From: Bactericera cockerelli
Taxonomy: Eukaryota; Arthropoda; Insecta; Hemiptera; Triozidae
NCBI GenBank assembly: GCA_024516035.1
Contig: CM044956.1
Span: 10,172,878 to 10,236,877 of the forward strand
Direction of reading: 5' to 3'
Length of the DNA stretch: 64,000 nucleotides
The notes under the pieces were generated by a model that worked only from the letters and a program-made list of their open reading frames with translations, was not told the origin of the DNA and did not search any database. How positions within the stretch are numbered: position 1 is the first letter of the stretch; each line of letters begins with the position of its first letter. Below are positions 50,759 to 63,867 of the stretch, one piece after another. Both the position numbers and the translations under genes were made by a program.

Positions 50759-51209
50759 TACCGGGAGTTACCTATCTCATGTTCACGGAATTACACAAGG
50801 GTCATCGACCTCTAAACTTTCAGTAAGTCAGTGTTAGTATGAATAGAAAAGTAGTCTTCCGTGAGGGATACTACCTAGTTAGTACTTTTACAAGAGACAA
50901 AAATTGGGACGAAATTCGTAGAAAAAAGTTCATTCAGCCCTACTCGGCGTGAAATTACAAGGACATTCCCAGGGGGTGGGGATAAGTAGGACAGGCAATG
51001 AGAGAGAGGTCATTCAACTTTCACATTACACGCCATTACCATTAGCCCCCGCCCCTTCTCTTCTCGCAAGAGGAAAAACAAAGGCGGGAGATTCTAATGT
51101 CAGCCCCTTTGAGACACATACTATACCATGTCCTTTGTACCTCGGAATCTCTGGAAGTGTTTTTATTTTTTTTTTTTTTTGCTGCTTCATGTGTCTTTAA
51201 CATCAAGGT

Positions 51210-51345
51210 GATTCAATACAGGGGGTTTTACCCTCCATTTGCTGGAAACTCACAAATCACCTACCCAATTCTAACCAGATGGATTCAAACCCTTCGATCA
51301 ATTTCTCTCCTTACCCGACTTGCTTAACTTCAGGGATACGATGGA
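51210..51345 (-). mobile_element. 5S-SINE, truncated
   Basis: GGGGGTTTTACCCTCCATTT, CTGGAAACTCACAAATCACC, CTTGCTTAACTTCAGGGATAC. Confidence 0.6.
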
Positions 51346-51444
51346 GGCTGATGGTATATTATATCTATAAAATTTGACAATCGATCTCTGCTTGTAGATT
51401 TTTTTCTCATTTCTGATTAATATTCTACAGAATCTAGATAAAAA

Positions 51445-51473
51445 AAGAGAGAAAGAGGGAGAGGAGAGGGAGG

Positions 51474-51504
<31 letters not shown>

Positions 51505-51560
51505 GGAGAAAGAGAGAGAGAGAGAGAGAGGGAGAGAAAAAAGAGAGAGGGAAACAAAAA
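51445..51560 (+). repeat. GA microsatellite
   Basis: GAGAGA runs with GGGA interruptions, next to a minus 'GTGGCAGAG' SINE head at 51568-51645 (GGGAATCGAACCCAGGTCAC, CTCTGCCACGG). Confidence 0.9.
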
Positions 51561-51689
51561 AATTTCCTGCCCTGCTGGGAATCGAACCCAGGTCACCATG
51601 CATACAATGCCTAGCGCGCTAACTCACTCTGCCACGGTGACTACTGATATGACCATGCAGTTGAAAGCGATGTTAAATTTTTGTTTAAA

Positions 51690-51951
51690 AAAACGCTTGC
51701 ATACGAGTCTGCAACCATTGGGACATTTTCATCTTTACTATTCAAGGTCCAAAACCCAACTGACCAAATTTCGTATTGTGCGCATGACACATACCTTCTC
51801 TCTTCTCTCCCTCTACAATTCAATACTTCGCCATTGTGCGCATGACACACACTTTCCCTCTTCTCTCCCTTTACAATTCAATATTTCGTTACATAATATC
51901 GTTACATAATTTCGTTACATAATTTTGTCACATAATTTTGGTTATGTGCTA
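51690..51951 (-). repeat. Dispersed 'ATTATGTAACGA' repeat, two-block copy
   Basis: Inverse of 16789-17053 at near identity, including both CGCATGACACA...TTCTCTCCCT blocks. A 5S-SINE tail (ATGCAGTTGAAAGCGATGTT) precedes it. Confidence 0.75.
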
Positions 51952-52327
51952 GGAAGGACATCCAGTGAATATGAATAGCAGGGTTGGGGTTAGGAAGGGC
52001 ATCCAGTGAATATGAATAGCAGGGTTGGGGTTAGGAAGGGCATCCAGTGAATATGAATAGCAGGGTTGGGGTCAGGAAGGGCATCCAGTGAATATGAATA
52101 ACAGGGGTGGGGTTAGGAAGGGCATCCAGTGAATATGAATAGCAGGGTTGAGGTTAGAAAGGGCATTTAGTGAATATGAATAACAGGGTTGGGGTTAGGA
52201 AGGGCATCCAGTGAATATGAATAGCAGGGTTGGGGTTAGGAAGGGCATCTAGTGAATATGAATAACAGGGTTGGGGTTAGGAAGGGCATCCAGTGAATAT
52301 GAATAACAGGGTTGGCGTTAGGAAGGC
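51950..52327 (+). repeat. 41-bp minisatellite derived from an RTE-like tail
   Basis: About nine copies of AGGAAGGGCATCCAGTGAAT plus ATGAATAGCAGGGTTGGGGTT. The last unit runs straight into AAGGCATCCAGCCGTAACAC and the rest of the RTE-like 3' end (52322-52520, with CCCAAGTAGGTTTGGGAATAGG), so the array grew from the element's own GGGCATCCAG segment. Confidence 0.85.
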
Positions 52328-52520
52328 ATCCAGCCGTAACACCTAGAAGTAGAAATGCCAGAACCAACCAACCTCAACCATGAGGAAAGAGTTACCTATA
52401 TCAAATTCGATCTTATAATGATTCACCATCTTTTTTATACTACTTTGACCTATGCTAATCCCAAGTAGGTTTGGGAATAGGCAAAGTGAAAGAAGAAATT
52501 TATGGAATAGCTAATAATTA

Positions 52521-55157
52521 TGTTACTCTCTGTATTATTCTAAAATGTATGGATTAATTATGTTACTCTCTGTATTACTCTAAAATATCTTATCTAAAAT
52601 GTATGGAATAATATGTTACTTTCTGTATTATTCTAAAATATCTTATCTAAATTGTATGGAATAATATGTTACTCTCTGTATTATATTCTAAAATATCTTA
52701 TCTAAAATGGACAAAAATAACAAGTGATTCAATGTTCAAAATAAAATGTAAAATAATATATATTTATTCTTTTTTTAAACACATGATTATAAATTTTCTT
52801 TGCTTTTCATTTTGTACAAAATAAAACAGGCCTGAACATTGGATCTGGACGGGCTAACTTACAACGATCTTCAGCTGCCAGTGAGTAGACCAGCGGGTCT
52901 AAATTATAGTCTATAGCCGTAAGTAGGCCATTAGGTATAAATGGTCCAAAAAGGAGTTGGTAAGCTAGAAGCTATAACATAAGTGTACGGCAGTGCGGCG
53001 CGCCAAGTTCCGATCAACGCGGTGTACGAATGCTGTGTTAGAAGTTAGAACCAAATAAACTTATCGTCTTTCAATTTTCAATTCTAAATCCAAAGTCTAT
53101 AAAATTTACAATTCTACAAATAACAAAACATTAAACCATTTATAATAACAAGGATTCACACTAACGAATCTTTGTTTGAACTAAGAACAATTAGTAGCAA
53201 ATCTTCGTCACCATAGAACGGTCGAAGTTACCAACACATGTGTAACAAGAATTTCTCAATTACTATAGAACCAGAGTCAGATGTTGAAAGATATCGGTCA
53301 GCAGTTCTAGCTTCTAGCACACCTGACACCAAAACCTTTAGCTCGTCAGATCGCCGGAAAAAAATCTCTTCAATTGTCACATGATTTAAAAACCTTTCTG
53401 GAAGGCGACAGAATTCGTTCCGTTAATTCGAAAAAAAAACTTAAAGAACAAAAACAAACAGAAAAAAATCTTTCATACAAATCAAGAAATAAAGCTAGGT
53501 AAAATACAGTAATGTGTAACGCTGAAAACGAATTCAAACTAGGTCCGGGGGTTTAGGAGGGGAAACTTTGGGAAGAAAGTTTCATCGATTTTCCTTCACA
53601 TTTCCGCTGAAGTCAATTCATTTTCATGTTCCTGATTATGCTAATGTTTAGTAGTTAGAGTTATATTAGAGGATATCCTGACTGCCGTTATCATTCTACT
53701 GTACCACGGCGAGAAGAGAGATAATAGAGCATGATCTATTAATAGTATGGCATTGCTTTTAGATGTCATTCTTGCGCTATGTACACTGGAGATATGTTAG
53801 TGCTGAATTGATCCATAGAGGTTATGGCGATAGTTTTTAGTTAAATTCCGAACAGTTCAGACATCAGACAGACTGTTCGGACAGTTCTGGGAGGTTTGCA
53901 TTTAGTATTGCTAATAGTAATTGCAACTTAAAGTTTCACTCTAGTAGACATCAATACACCTCCCCCTCTGATTCTGATACTTGCGTGAATTCCGCGATCT
54001 ACGGCAATGCCTCGAGTGTAGAGTAGGGTTATGAAAATTACATATAGGGCCATGCCTCTTTACGCAACTAGTGTACAGTCAGCTTTACAATTACTTTCAC
54101 CCCAATGTCTATTCTCTAAGTGGTACAGATATGCCTAGGACATGTTCTGCGGAGCTCATCTAGCCTATTGTATAATTTATTTAAGTGTACTTCAGGAAAG
54201 AAACTATTCATGAAATATCATGAAAGAGGAAATCTCGAGTGGGATCACATTGTCTAGCCTATGTATTTCATGAAAGTATAACATTACTTGTGAGATTACA
54301 ATTATAATTATAATGAAGCTGGGGATAAAACGATGCAGATTATAAAATATTCTTAAGAGTATCTAGGATTATCATACAGGGAGGTTCACAATGGAGTGTC
54401 TGGACAATACATGGTGATTTTGTAAAGAGGTAAGTCGTGACAGAAATGCATGAACACAAAGCGATTTTGACCATCGTGTTATCTAAATGACGCCGGGGAT
54501 TTTTAGAGTAAAGTGAGTTAAAAGCATTATCTGTGCAGTAAAGTATGGTTTATAAAACAATTTATGAATATTTTATCTCCACAACGTACTCGTATTATTT
54601 TTTTGATCAAATTTCTACGGATGGGCATGATAAATTGTCAGTTTGTCAAAATGTTTCTGGATATATTTTCCCTCCAAAGTGAACACCTCGCAGATGATAC
54701 TATACATAGAGTGAGGAAAGCTTAGTGAATACACAATGCATACTTAGCAGCCGTAACTAATAGTTAACTGTAAGAGAAGTATAAAAATAAAAATAAATAA
54801 TATTAAACATAATCTTGTTTGGTTTTGTATCCAAAACTGGTAAGGACTCAAACAAATGTTAATACAATAAATATTGGCAGTTATTCCCACCTACAGCAAA
54901 GTAAACTTTTGCTAAAGATTTCCAAGCGCCTGTTCCTCTACTTGACATCACTCATGGCCATGGGCCAGTAGTATACATGCGAGCGGGAGACACCATTGCT
55001 ACTGAATGGTGATCCCTCGACTCGTATCACATGAGAATGCCCACATCAAGTATCGGAACTTGCGAGTAGCGGAATCTTGACACTACATAGTAAATGCGAC
55101 AGGAAGGCGAAATATTAAACATAGTGAGAGAAATAAAACAATTTACATGACGTCAAA
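52521..55157 (-). other. Repeat-poor AT-rich region downstream of beta-spectrin; possible long 3' UTR
   Basis: A short tandem (TATGGAATAATATGTTACTCTC-like, three copies) lies at 52500-52700. From about 52700 to 55157 I see no SINE, no satellite and no ORF of note, unlike the rest of the window. Minus-strand AATAAA occurs near 54176 and 52755 and could end a long spectrin 3' UTR. Confidence 0.4.
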
Positions 55158-58100
55158 TTACGATTTCTTTAATGTAAAGAAGGAGCGACGCTTGGGTTCA
55201 TCTTTCCTCATCTCCGCGGGCGCGGGCAGGGTCTGGGAGCGGGAGGGGCCGCCGGAAGCCTGCTGCTCACACACATTCGTCAGGGCCGTCACCCACTTGT
55301 TCATCTCCTCGTCGTTCTTGGCCTGGAACAGATACTCGGCGCCAGAGTCCGCCTTCACACGGAACACATGCTTCTTCTTGCTGTAGTCGTCTGCCACCTG
55401 GGACGAGCCACCCCGCAGCTCAAATGGTGTTTCATTCTTGTAGTATACTTCGGGCGAACTCTTGGCGGATTTCTGGTCCTTGTAGAAATACAACTGCGTG
55501 CCTCGCAACGACACGAATATCTTATCCCAGGATCGGTTGGTCGCTCGCTTCGCGATGGCTTCCCACTCATGTTTCCTCACGAGTGTCCCCTCCAGCTGGT
55601 CTGCATCCGCCCCTGATGTCGGTCTGTCGCGTGTCTGTCTCTCCTGGCGAGATTCTCCATCCTTGTCTTTGTCTTTCACTTCCTCGCCGTCCAGTCTGTC
55701 TTTAGCAGACTGATCAGGAGAAGTGGGAGGAGTCTGTTTGGCTGCCAGTTCTTCTTGCCTCTTCCTTTCTTCTTCCTCCTGTCTCTTTTTCAATTCTTTC
55801 AGTTCGAATGTTGTCAATCGTTCCAGGGCCCCGAATCTCTCTTCTTGTGCTATCGCAGACTTTTCAAAGGCTTCATGTTTCTTGATCAAGTTCTCGACTT
55901 CGTCTATAGTTAGGCCTAGTTCCATGCTCATCAGGTAGGGTTCCTGCGCTATAAGCCATGCCTCCGCCACCGCTGCATCCCTCGCGAACTGATACACCTC
56001 CAGGATGAGCTGCAGATTCTCCCACCGCTCTTCCCACCGGTGAAGCAGGGCGTTCCTCTGGTTACTGAGTCCGACGAGCTTCTCTTTGATTTCATTGGAC
56101 GCATAATGGTTGCGAGACAACAACTCTTTCCCCAAGGATATACAAGCTGTAAAGTTATCTTCCCGAGTATCAATCTCAGCTTTCAAACTTTGGTGGTTGT
56201 TCATCAAGAGCTCCACACCACTGACGTCTCGTGCTTTCTCCGATGTGTTCATCTGACGTACCACGTCGTCCATCCACAGCATGAGCGTGCGGACCATGAT
56301 AAGGAACTTGAATAGGTCGCCAGTGTCACCTAGCTTTTGTTTTCTTGCGTCGCAAGCATTCTGTAAGGATGCCCACGCATTCACAACTTCTGCTTCTCGG
56401 TTGGTGATTTCTTTAGCCTTCTCACCGGCGTAGGAGGCTTGGAGTTTAGCAGATTCATTACAGATTTGCTGGACTTGAGACTGGAGGGTTTGAAGATCTT
56501 GAAGGAAATTCTGGTGCTTTCGCTGCAGCGTGTTGACAGAGCCTGCATCACGTCCTAGCTCATCCGACATGGCATGATGCTTCTCAGAGATAGCGACCCA
56601 GGATATCTTTGCAGTCATGGAAGAACTTGTGTAGCTCTCTGGACGCAACAAGCATTTGTGTTCTGGTATTTATCAATTCCAAAAGATCTTGCCAGGCCTC
56701 GTTGAGACCGTCTTTCCATTCAGCAATGGTTGCAGAGTCACTATGACCAGCTGCGATAAGGCTATCAGCAATACCATTCACAGCTGCTACTCTTTCAGTG
56801 CCGATAGCTTCAGTATCACGATCAAATTCTTTGAAGCGCTCCCAGAGCAAAGTGACATGCTCATAGTCTTGACCCAGCTCGTGCGATCCAGCCACTACCT
56901 CTCTTTCCGCAATCCATTGTTCCAGATCATCTACTTCTCTATTCAACATGAACAATTTCAATGCCTCGTCTAATTTAGCTCGTCTTTCTCCGGCCAAGTC
57001 TTTCAGACCAGCATACAATTTATCAACTTGGGATTGTTTTAAAGCTATTTGATCACTTTCTGGATGCAATTCACTTGTTAGCTGGCGAGCAGTTTCTCCT
57101 AATTGTCTTATGGTGTCGGCATAATCTTCTACGGCTAATTCAAGAGTTTCATGTTTTTTCATAAGATTTTGAGTGGAAATCTCATCTTTACCTCTGTCTT
57201 CAACCATCATGTAGAGTTCCTGTTCACTCATCCAGCTCTCAGCTTCACTAGCATCAAACAAGTATTGCTGAGCTTTCTCTGATTGAATCAACTTGCTTCT
57301 TCTCTCGTCTACAGCTTTCTTGAGTTGTTGCCAGCGATCCATAAGATCTTCAATGAGAGAACTGAACTCCGCCGAATCTTCATGACCTTCATCAATCAAC
57401 TTGCGGCCATTGTTACAGATGACATTAACTCTAGGCTCATGATTATCAATTTCCTTAGCCATGGATTGATTTTTCTTCTTCAACATGTGAACATTGAACA
57501 AACTGTTGCCATATTCTGTTGATTTAGCGGAGGGTAGTTTCTCAGCGATCCACAATTTCTCATCTTCAATATCACGTCTGAACTGGTAAGCTTCTTTCTT
57601 CTTTTCAAGAGCACGTTGACGGGCCAACAAAGGTTCTTTAATTTTCTCAAATCTTTGTTCAACAGCAGATTTCTTGACAACAATTTCTTCCATTTTGTCA
57701 GGAACTGTCTTCTGAAGAATTCCAGCTTGATTTTCAAGATCGGATACTTGTTTTGCTTTTACTGCCATTTGTGTTTCAATCATCTGTTGTTTCTGAATTT
57801 GGATATTGACAGAAGCAAGATCTGATGCAGTATCTTCATTTTCAATTTGTTTCTCAAGTTCGTTCATCCATGAGTCGATATCGTCACAAGTTTGATGAAT
57901 AAGAACTTCTCTGTTGGCATCAAACAGGCGCTCACCTTTGTTAGTCGTTGTTTCTTCAAGATCATCAAATTGTTGGCCAAGATCGGATATTTTAGGTCCA
58001 ATCAGTTCAGCTAACTCTGGTTTTTCTTTCATGAGTTCAGATCCAGATTGTTGCACACGTAGAAGTCTATCTTTGTTAGAAGCAATTTCGGCTTCAAAAG

Positions 58101-61100
58101 CTTGATGTCTAGTCCATTTACTGTGAACTGTCTTAGCACTTCTGTAAGTCTCATCTTGTGCAGTGAATTTCTTTTCTTGAACCCATTCACCAAGTTCCTC
58201 ACAATCTTGCAAGAATTGATGGAGTTGCAGTTGATCTTTGAGAGTTTCCATTTGTTGATGTGCTTTTTCTTTGTTAGCGTTTCGCCTCTCATTAATATTA
58301 TCTGCTTTCTTCTTTACCTTGTCTGCAGCATAATGATCTTCATCATTTAATCTATCAGCAAACTGAACAACTCCATTAATTTTGTCATCATTAGCTTCCA
58401 TGGTGGTGAGGAAAGCTTCATGTCTTTTGATTAGATTCTCTACTTGTTCAAGGTTAACCGGTGTTTCGTCCTTTGATAGAACATGCTCTTGTTGAGACAG
58501 AAGTACTTCAGCTTGTTTTGCATCTCTGTTGAACATTTGTAGGTTAAGAGACTGTGACAACAGTTGTTGTCTGTTCTCCCACATCTTGTGTAGTTCTTCC
58601 CATCCATCTCTTAAAGCCTTTAGTCGTTCTCTCAAGAACATGTACTGAGGATCGTCATGGGTTGATGGTTCTGCCGTAACTTTCTCACCATAGTCCATCA
58701 TCTTCTTGTAATCCTCAGTGTAGTTATCAATCTCTTCTCGAATAGCTTGATGCTGGTTCAATAACTTCTCTGCATCAGCTAAGCTGCTTGGTGTATCCTC
58801 AGATGCAACATCGGTTTGAGTCTTAGTAAGCCAGACCTGGAAGTGGTCAAGATCACGTAGGAATCTATGCAGATCACCAGCTTCTTCCAATTTAGAGTCA
58901 CGCTCTTTGAGCATTTGTGTGAGTTCTTCCCATATAATACGGATTTGCTTAATACGTTCTCTGATGGCTTCTGCTTCTTCAGGATGCTCCTTCTCAATGG
59001 CCACAGCTTCAGCTTCCAAAGAGTCGAGCTTTGCTTGAATCGCTGCCAAGTCTCGCTCCATACCGGAGAGACGACGCTGTAAGGTCATGATGCCAGTAAG
59101 ATCCATTTCCAAACTGTCAGTTGATTGGAGAATTCGTTTCTTATCTTCAATCCAGGATACGGTTTCTCTGCACTCAATGTGGAACGTTTGAACTCCATGG
59201 GCAGAGTTCAGTTCGTCACGCTTACCTTCGGCCTTCTCTCTTAGTCCTGCCCAATCGTGATTGAGCTGATTCTGTCGAGTGATTATTTCTGTGCTATTAG
59301 GATGCTCAACATGTAACAGTTGCCTTGCAAGTTGATTGACAACGGCAACACGAGATGCATTTGCATTCATTTCTTTATCGAAACCATCATATCTGTGCTT
59401 CATGATTTCTACGTCTTCAATGTCTTTTCCTGGAACCATGGTTACTAACATGCGGTCTTTCTCACCAATCCATTGTTGTACACCATCAGCTTCACTGAAC
59501 AGTTTGTACAACGACAAAGCGTCAAGCAGACGTTGTTTGCGCAATTTAGCCAATTCCAAGAGTTCTTTATATCTGAATTCAATAGACTCCAGCCTTTCAA
59601 GGACTTCTTCAGATTCCTTATCTTGGTCACCCAATTGCGAGGCTTGATTGCGAAGAGCTTCAATTGTGGATGTGTAGTTCTTGAGTTCTTCAGTAACATC
59701 TTTGTGTTTCTTCAATAGAGATTGAACATTTGCTTCATCTCTACCAACATCTTCAGAAGACACAAGTCGTACAGTATCCAACATCCAGATATCGACATCA
59801 ACCGCATCAGTAAAGAATTGATGGAAATCTACTGCTTCCTCTAGTCGTTTCCTTCTAAAAGCTGCCAGATCCAGTAGATGTTGCCACATAGCCATCGTAT
59901 CTTGAAGTCTACCTCGAATACGATCAGCACCAAAGTGTTGTTGATTGACGAGTTCGTCTCCAACAGCAATGACACTCATCAGTTGAGGTTCATGAGATTG
60001 GATCTCGTCTTCCAAAGCCTTGTGTTTGGAAAGTAGAAGGTTGATTGTAGTAAGATCATGACCAATGTCACCAGTAGAAACAATCTGTTCTTTCTCTTTG
60101 ATCCAGTTCTCTTCATCTGCCATGTCCCAGTAAAGTTGCCATAACTTGCGACTTTCTTCAAGACGAGCTCTCCTTTCGACTGCAAGTTTGACGAGCTCTG
60201 AGTAAGCATCTTCCAATTGTTGCACACGCTCCACAATGATGGCTGGATCACAAGGACGGAAACCTTCGTTTGTCTCCTCATCAAGGAACCTTTGAGATTG
60301 TTGTACAACGCTTTTAACTCTTTCTCCAAGGACGTTTATATCAGCTTCTACCAAGCTGTGTTTCTGCAGAAGATCTTCAACTCCCATGAGATGCTTGCCA
60401 TAATCGTCAGACAAGAGACGCATTTTGAGTTCTTCCATGGAGTCAAGGATGTACAGCATTTCTTGGAAGCTCTGTTGTAGATGTAACGATGATTCTAATC
60501 TCATGCGACGAGCTTTCAGTAATTCAAGTAAGTAATTCCAGAGGCGCAGTACATTTTCTTTTCTGGCGTTGATACGGTCGATGTCATGGTACTTCTCGGC
60601 TTCGAGTTCCTGACTTACAGTGACCACGGCTTGCACACGCTCCTCATAAGCAAAGATATCAGTTTCGATAGCCTCGTGTTTCTTAGCTGCAGCTTCGACG
60701 GCACCCAAGTCAAATCCAAAGTTATCTTGAGAGACAAGACGTTGGTTTTCACTCAACCAAGTTTCTCTCATGCTTGCTTTTCTATTAAATCTAGCTGCCA
60801 GTTGTTCAAGCTTTTCTTGGCGAATCAGTTCTTCTCTCAAAGCTAATTCACGTTCGTGCTCTGATTTCTCAAGCCTTTCCCACGCTTTGTTGATGTCAGA
60901 AATCATTTTACCTTCTCTGGGTGTATAAGGTTTTTGGTTATTGGCCCTCATTTTAGACTGCAATGTGAATAAGAGTACTTCTAAGTTACCTTTCTCAACA
61001 AACTTGGGCGGCTTCTCAACTGTTCGGTAGTTGTTGAACTGAAGTAGTTGCTGCTGCACACCAACCAATGAATTTGCGAATTGACGGTCACCAAGAGAGG

Positions 61101-62070
61101 CAATAGTTTCTTGAATCCAGCGGAGGAGGTCACTCGTGAGGCTTTCATACTCGTGAATCATGCGATCATTGTCCATGGCAATACCAACGACTTTGCCAAT
61201 TCGTTTACCTTGCACTGTTTCTTGTTTCATCTTGCTGAAGTAGTGGTAGTAGGTTACGACGTAGGTGATGATAGATTTCTCATCAGGTTGTTCAACAAAC
61301 ACGTCCTCAGCATCAAGCAGCTTGGTAAGCCCCAGCTTGTCTTCAGCAACATTGAACGCATTGTTCAGATTGTACATTGCATTAGACTTGGTCAGCTTTT
61401 CAATCTGAATCAGATCAGGCCTGTGCTTGTGAATGATTGCGTTGAAAGCAAGACCATCTCGCCACGAGGTTGTAAAGTTCCTGACATTCACATTGTGATA
61501 TCCCGCTGTCTTCATTTGACACCAAAGCAGCAAAGCGTCCTTGGCGGATTTAGTTTCCTGGTTATCAGTTTCTTCAATAGTAATATCTTGAATTTGAAAT
61601 CTCAAAATAATGGTCCAGATAAGACCGAGGGAAAGTCTAGGATTGCCATCTACTATGTCATGTGATCCCATGTTTTCTAAATGTACACGTTGTTCTCTAA
61701 GGAACTGCAAAGCTTTGTCAACATTCTCCAGACAATGGATCCTCATTTTTCCTTTAGTAGGTCTGGGAAGTCTCTCACCTGACAGCACTTCCAACAACTT
61801 CAGCAACATCTTGCCATCACGTAGGTCTACGTACAGATCCCCTATCCTACAGGAAACTCTTACCAGGTGTGAATTGACCCATTTTTGAAACGTTTTCTTT
61901 TGTACACTTTCTCGCTCATCAGCCAAAGCCTTGATACGAGATCGTTCGAATAGTCGGGATGAGGAGTTGCCTCCGTCATATTCGTAATCCTCAGTATTCT
62001 CCTGCGTACCGGAGTGACCAGTCTGGGGCAGGGTGATGTCCCAGCGGGCAAGGGAGATGTCCGTCGTCAT
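55158..62070 (-). CDS. beta-Spec: Beta-spectrin, full length in one coding exon, one frameshift
   Basis: Actin-binding, membrane-skeleton cross-linker that pairs with alpha-spectrin and binds ankyrin. ATG at 62070 begins MTTDISLARWD; stop at 55158-55160. Total is about 2,303 residues, the usual length for arthropod beta-spectrin. Order: disordered start; two calponin-homology domains (about residues 56-160 and 173-278; FQKWVNSHL, LLLWCQMKTAGYHNVNV, DGLAFNAIIHKHRPDL); about 17 triple-helical spectrin repeats; a Lys/Glu linker; a C-terminal PH domain (about 2159-2269; LVRKHEWEAIAKRATNRSW, KKKHVFRVKADSGAEYLFQA). The frame breaks once near 56592, inside repeat sequence: ILGR-ISEKHHAMSDELG is interrupted by one extra base. 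The upstream Met at 62142 is ignored because MTTDIS is the conserved start and a splice acceptor lies between them. The 5' and 3' ends of the ORF are more GC-rich than its middle. Confidence 0.95.
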
Positions 62071-62160
62071 GGCGGCGCCACCTGGGAACACAAGAGAATC
62101 AATGGTCAGACAATCTACACATCTGTACCCACCTGGGAACACAAGAGAAACAACGGTCAG
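62071..62160 (-). promoter_or_regulatory. Beta-spectrin 5' splice acceptor, tandemly duplicated
   Basis: On minus, CTTGTGTTCCCAG|GTGGCGCCGCC precedes the ATG, so an upstream non-coding exon is expected. A second CTTGTGTTCCCAG|GTGGGTACAG lies 51 bp further upstream, within a direct repeat of about 51 bp (GTGTAGATTGTCTGACC in both). Confidence 0.75.
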
Positions 62161-63867
62161 ACAATCTACACATATGTACGAAACACAGGTCCTGGCTCAC
62201 CTTATGTACATCTAGTACAACTTGTCACTTTTATGTTTATACTGATACTGATTATACATAATTATATGTACTTTTAGAAAATATAATCACTATAATATAA
62301 AGTTAAAAAAAAAGTTAATGTTTTCCCCACAGGTCTTGCGTCCATGAATAAAGTTCTGATACCTTATTAAATTTCTCATTTTTCTGAACCTTAAAAAAAA
62401 ATTATATGTACTACTTATTTCGTCACATCAAAGTTAGACACAACCACGTCATTTCCTCTCTTTCGAATTACGGCGCCCTTATAAGGCGCTAGCCCCGTCG
62501 TTCGCGGCGATGACCCAAACCTCTACACTTTTTCATAGTTCATCACTCAGTACGGTCCGATCATTGAATCAAAGAGAGGACCGTTATCAGGATATTTGAA
62601 TTCCATTGATTCTAATTAGTTCAATGGTCAAACAGCGTAGCGGTGACGCTTCCATCGTCATAATTACAGGTCAACATCACAACTGTTCCATTCATAAGTA
62701 TTTCCTACACCCAGACCCTAACCTCTCTCATGGAACAACATATAATATGTATATCCTTAACTACACTCAATATCGATAGCCACTCTGAATGGCACTGCCT
62801 ATGCGTGCTCTCTTTATTAGGAGACCATGTAGACTTGCGACACGAGAAGGGACTTTCAGTCGATTCTCTCCTTTTGGCACTCTTCATTAGGTATGAGCAG
62901 AGGCACATGCCACCTTCATATACATACGTTATAGTACACAGACATAAAACCCTAGGTGGAAAGATTGGTTTGACTATTTATTGGTAGGTGGAAAGACTAT
63001 TTATTGGTAGTCACCACCCTGAAAGTAATTTATTTTATTTTTTTATTTAATGTTTCTACGGGAACTACCCATTTTTATTTTTTGAACACCTAATTCCAAC
63101 CTGTTGCTGTGGAAACCATGGGTGCTTGGAGCGTCGTATCTAAGAAATGGTTAGACCATTTGGAAAAGAAATTGATTGGAATTACGGGTGATCCCCGGTT
63201 GCAATCCTTTTCTTTACCAAAAAATTGGTCTAGCCATTCAAAAAGGAAATGCTTCTTGCATCCTCGGTTCCCTTCCGGAAAGGATTGTCTTTCCTAGGAG
63301 AAGTTTTTTATAATTAAAAATAAAGAAATATTGTAAAAAAAAAAAAATCTGAACACCAAACACTCACTGTCAGGCTGTTGTACACATTGTCAAAGAGAAA
63401 TGGTAAAATTGCTCATATTTTGGCTGAATTATATTACTTATTTTCCCCAAAACTCCAAGACTTATTTATTCAATATTGTAAAATTCCTACAGGTGTTTCA
63501 GTCTGTTAGACACCCCACTTCCATAAATATGTACAAAGGAAGTACACGCATTGAGGCTCACTGTTCCTCATTCACGTGTTTTTGGCAATAATTATTATGA
63601 ACGCGTAAACTTCATTCTCGCCAGAGTTACTGCTCTGTGGAACAGAATGACGCGAGACTAGAGTTATGCTAAAACGGATACAAGGTCACCGAGTGAACAA
63701 CGGTCATTAGTAATTTAGCACTCTGTACGCCCGGGCATGCTAGATTTACTAGACACTTCATCAAGTCCACCGACCATGGGACCTAGCCCAGCGATGATAC
63801 ACAAGTTTTGTTTTACATTATAGCTATCATTTTTTTGCATGGTAGTTTTTTTCCAGTTTAAGCTGCG
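62161..63867. other. Upstream flank / 5' intron of beta-spectrin, no gene identified
   Basis: AT-rich, moderately repeat-poor. Bases 63268-63320 (GGTTCCCTTCCGGAAAGGAT...AAGTTTTTTATA) recur at about 14345-14400. I could not identify the non-coding first exon or a promoter. Confidence 0.5.

Noticed and set aside
56592..56592. Programmed ribosomal frameshift in beta-spectrin
   Set aside because: No slippery heptamer or obvious stimulatory structure at CGCTATCTCTGA, and no precedent in the family; an indel is simpler.
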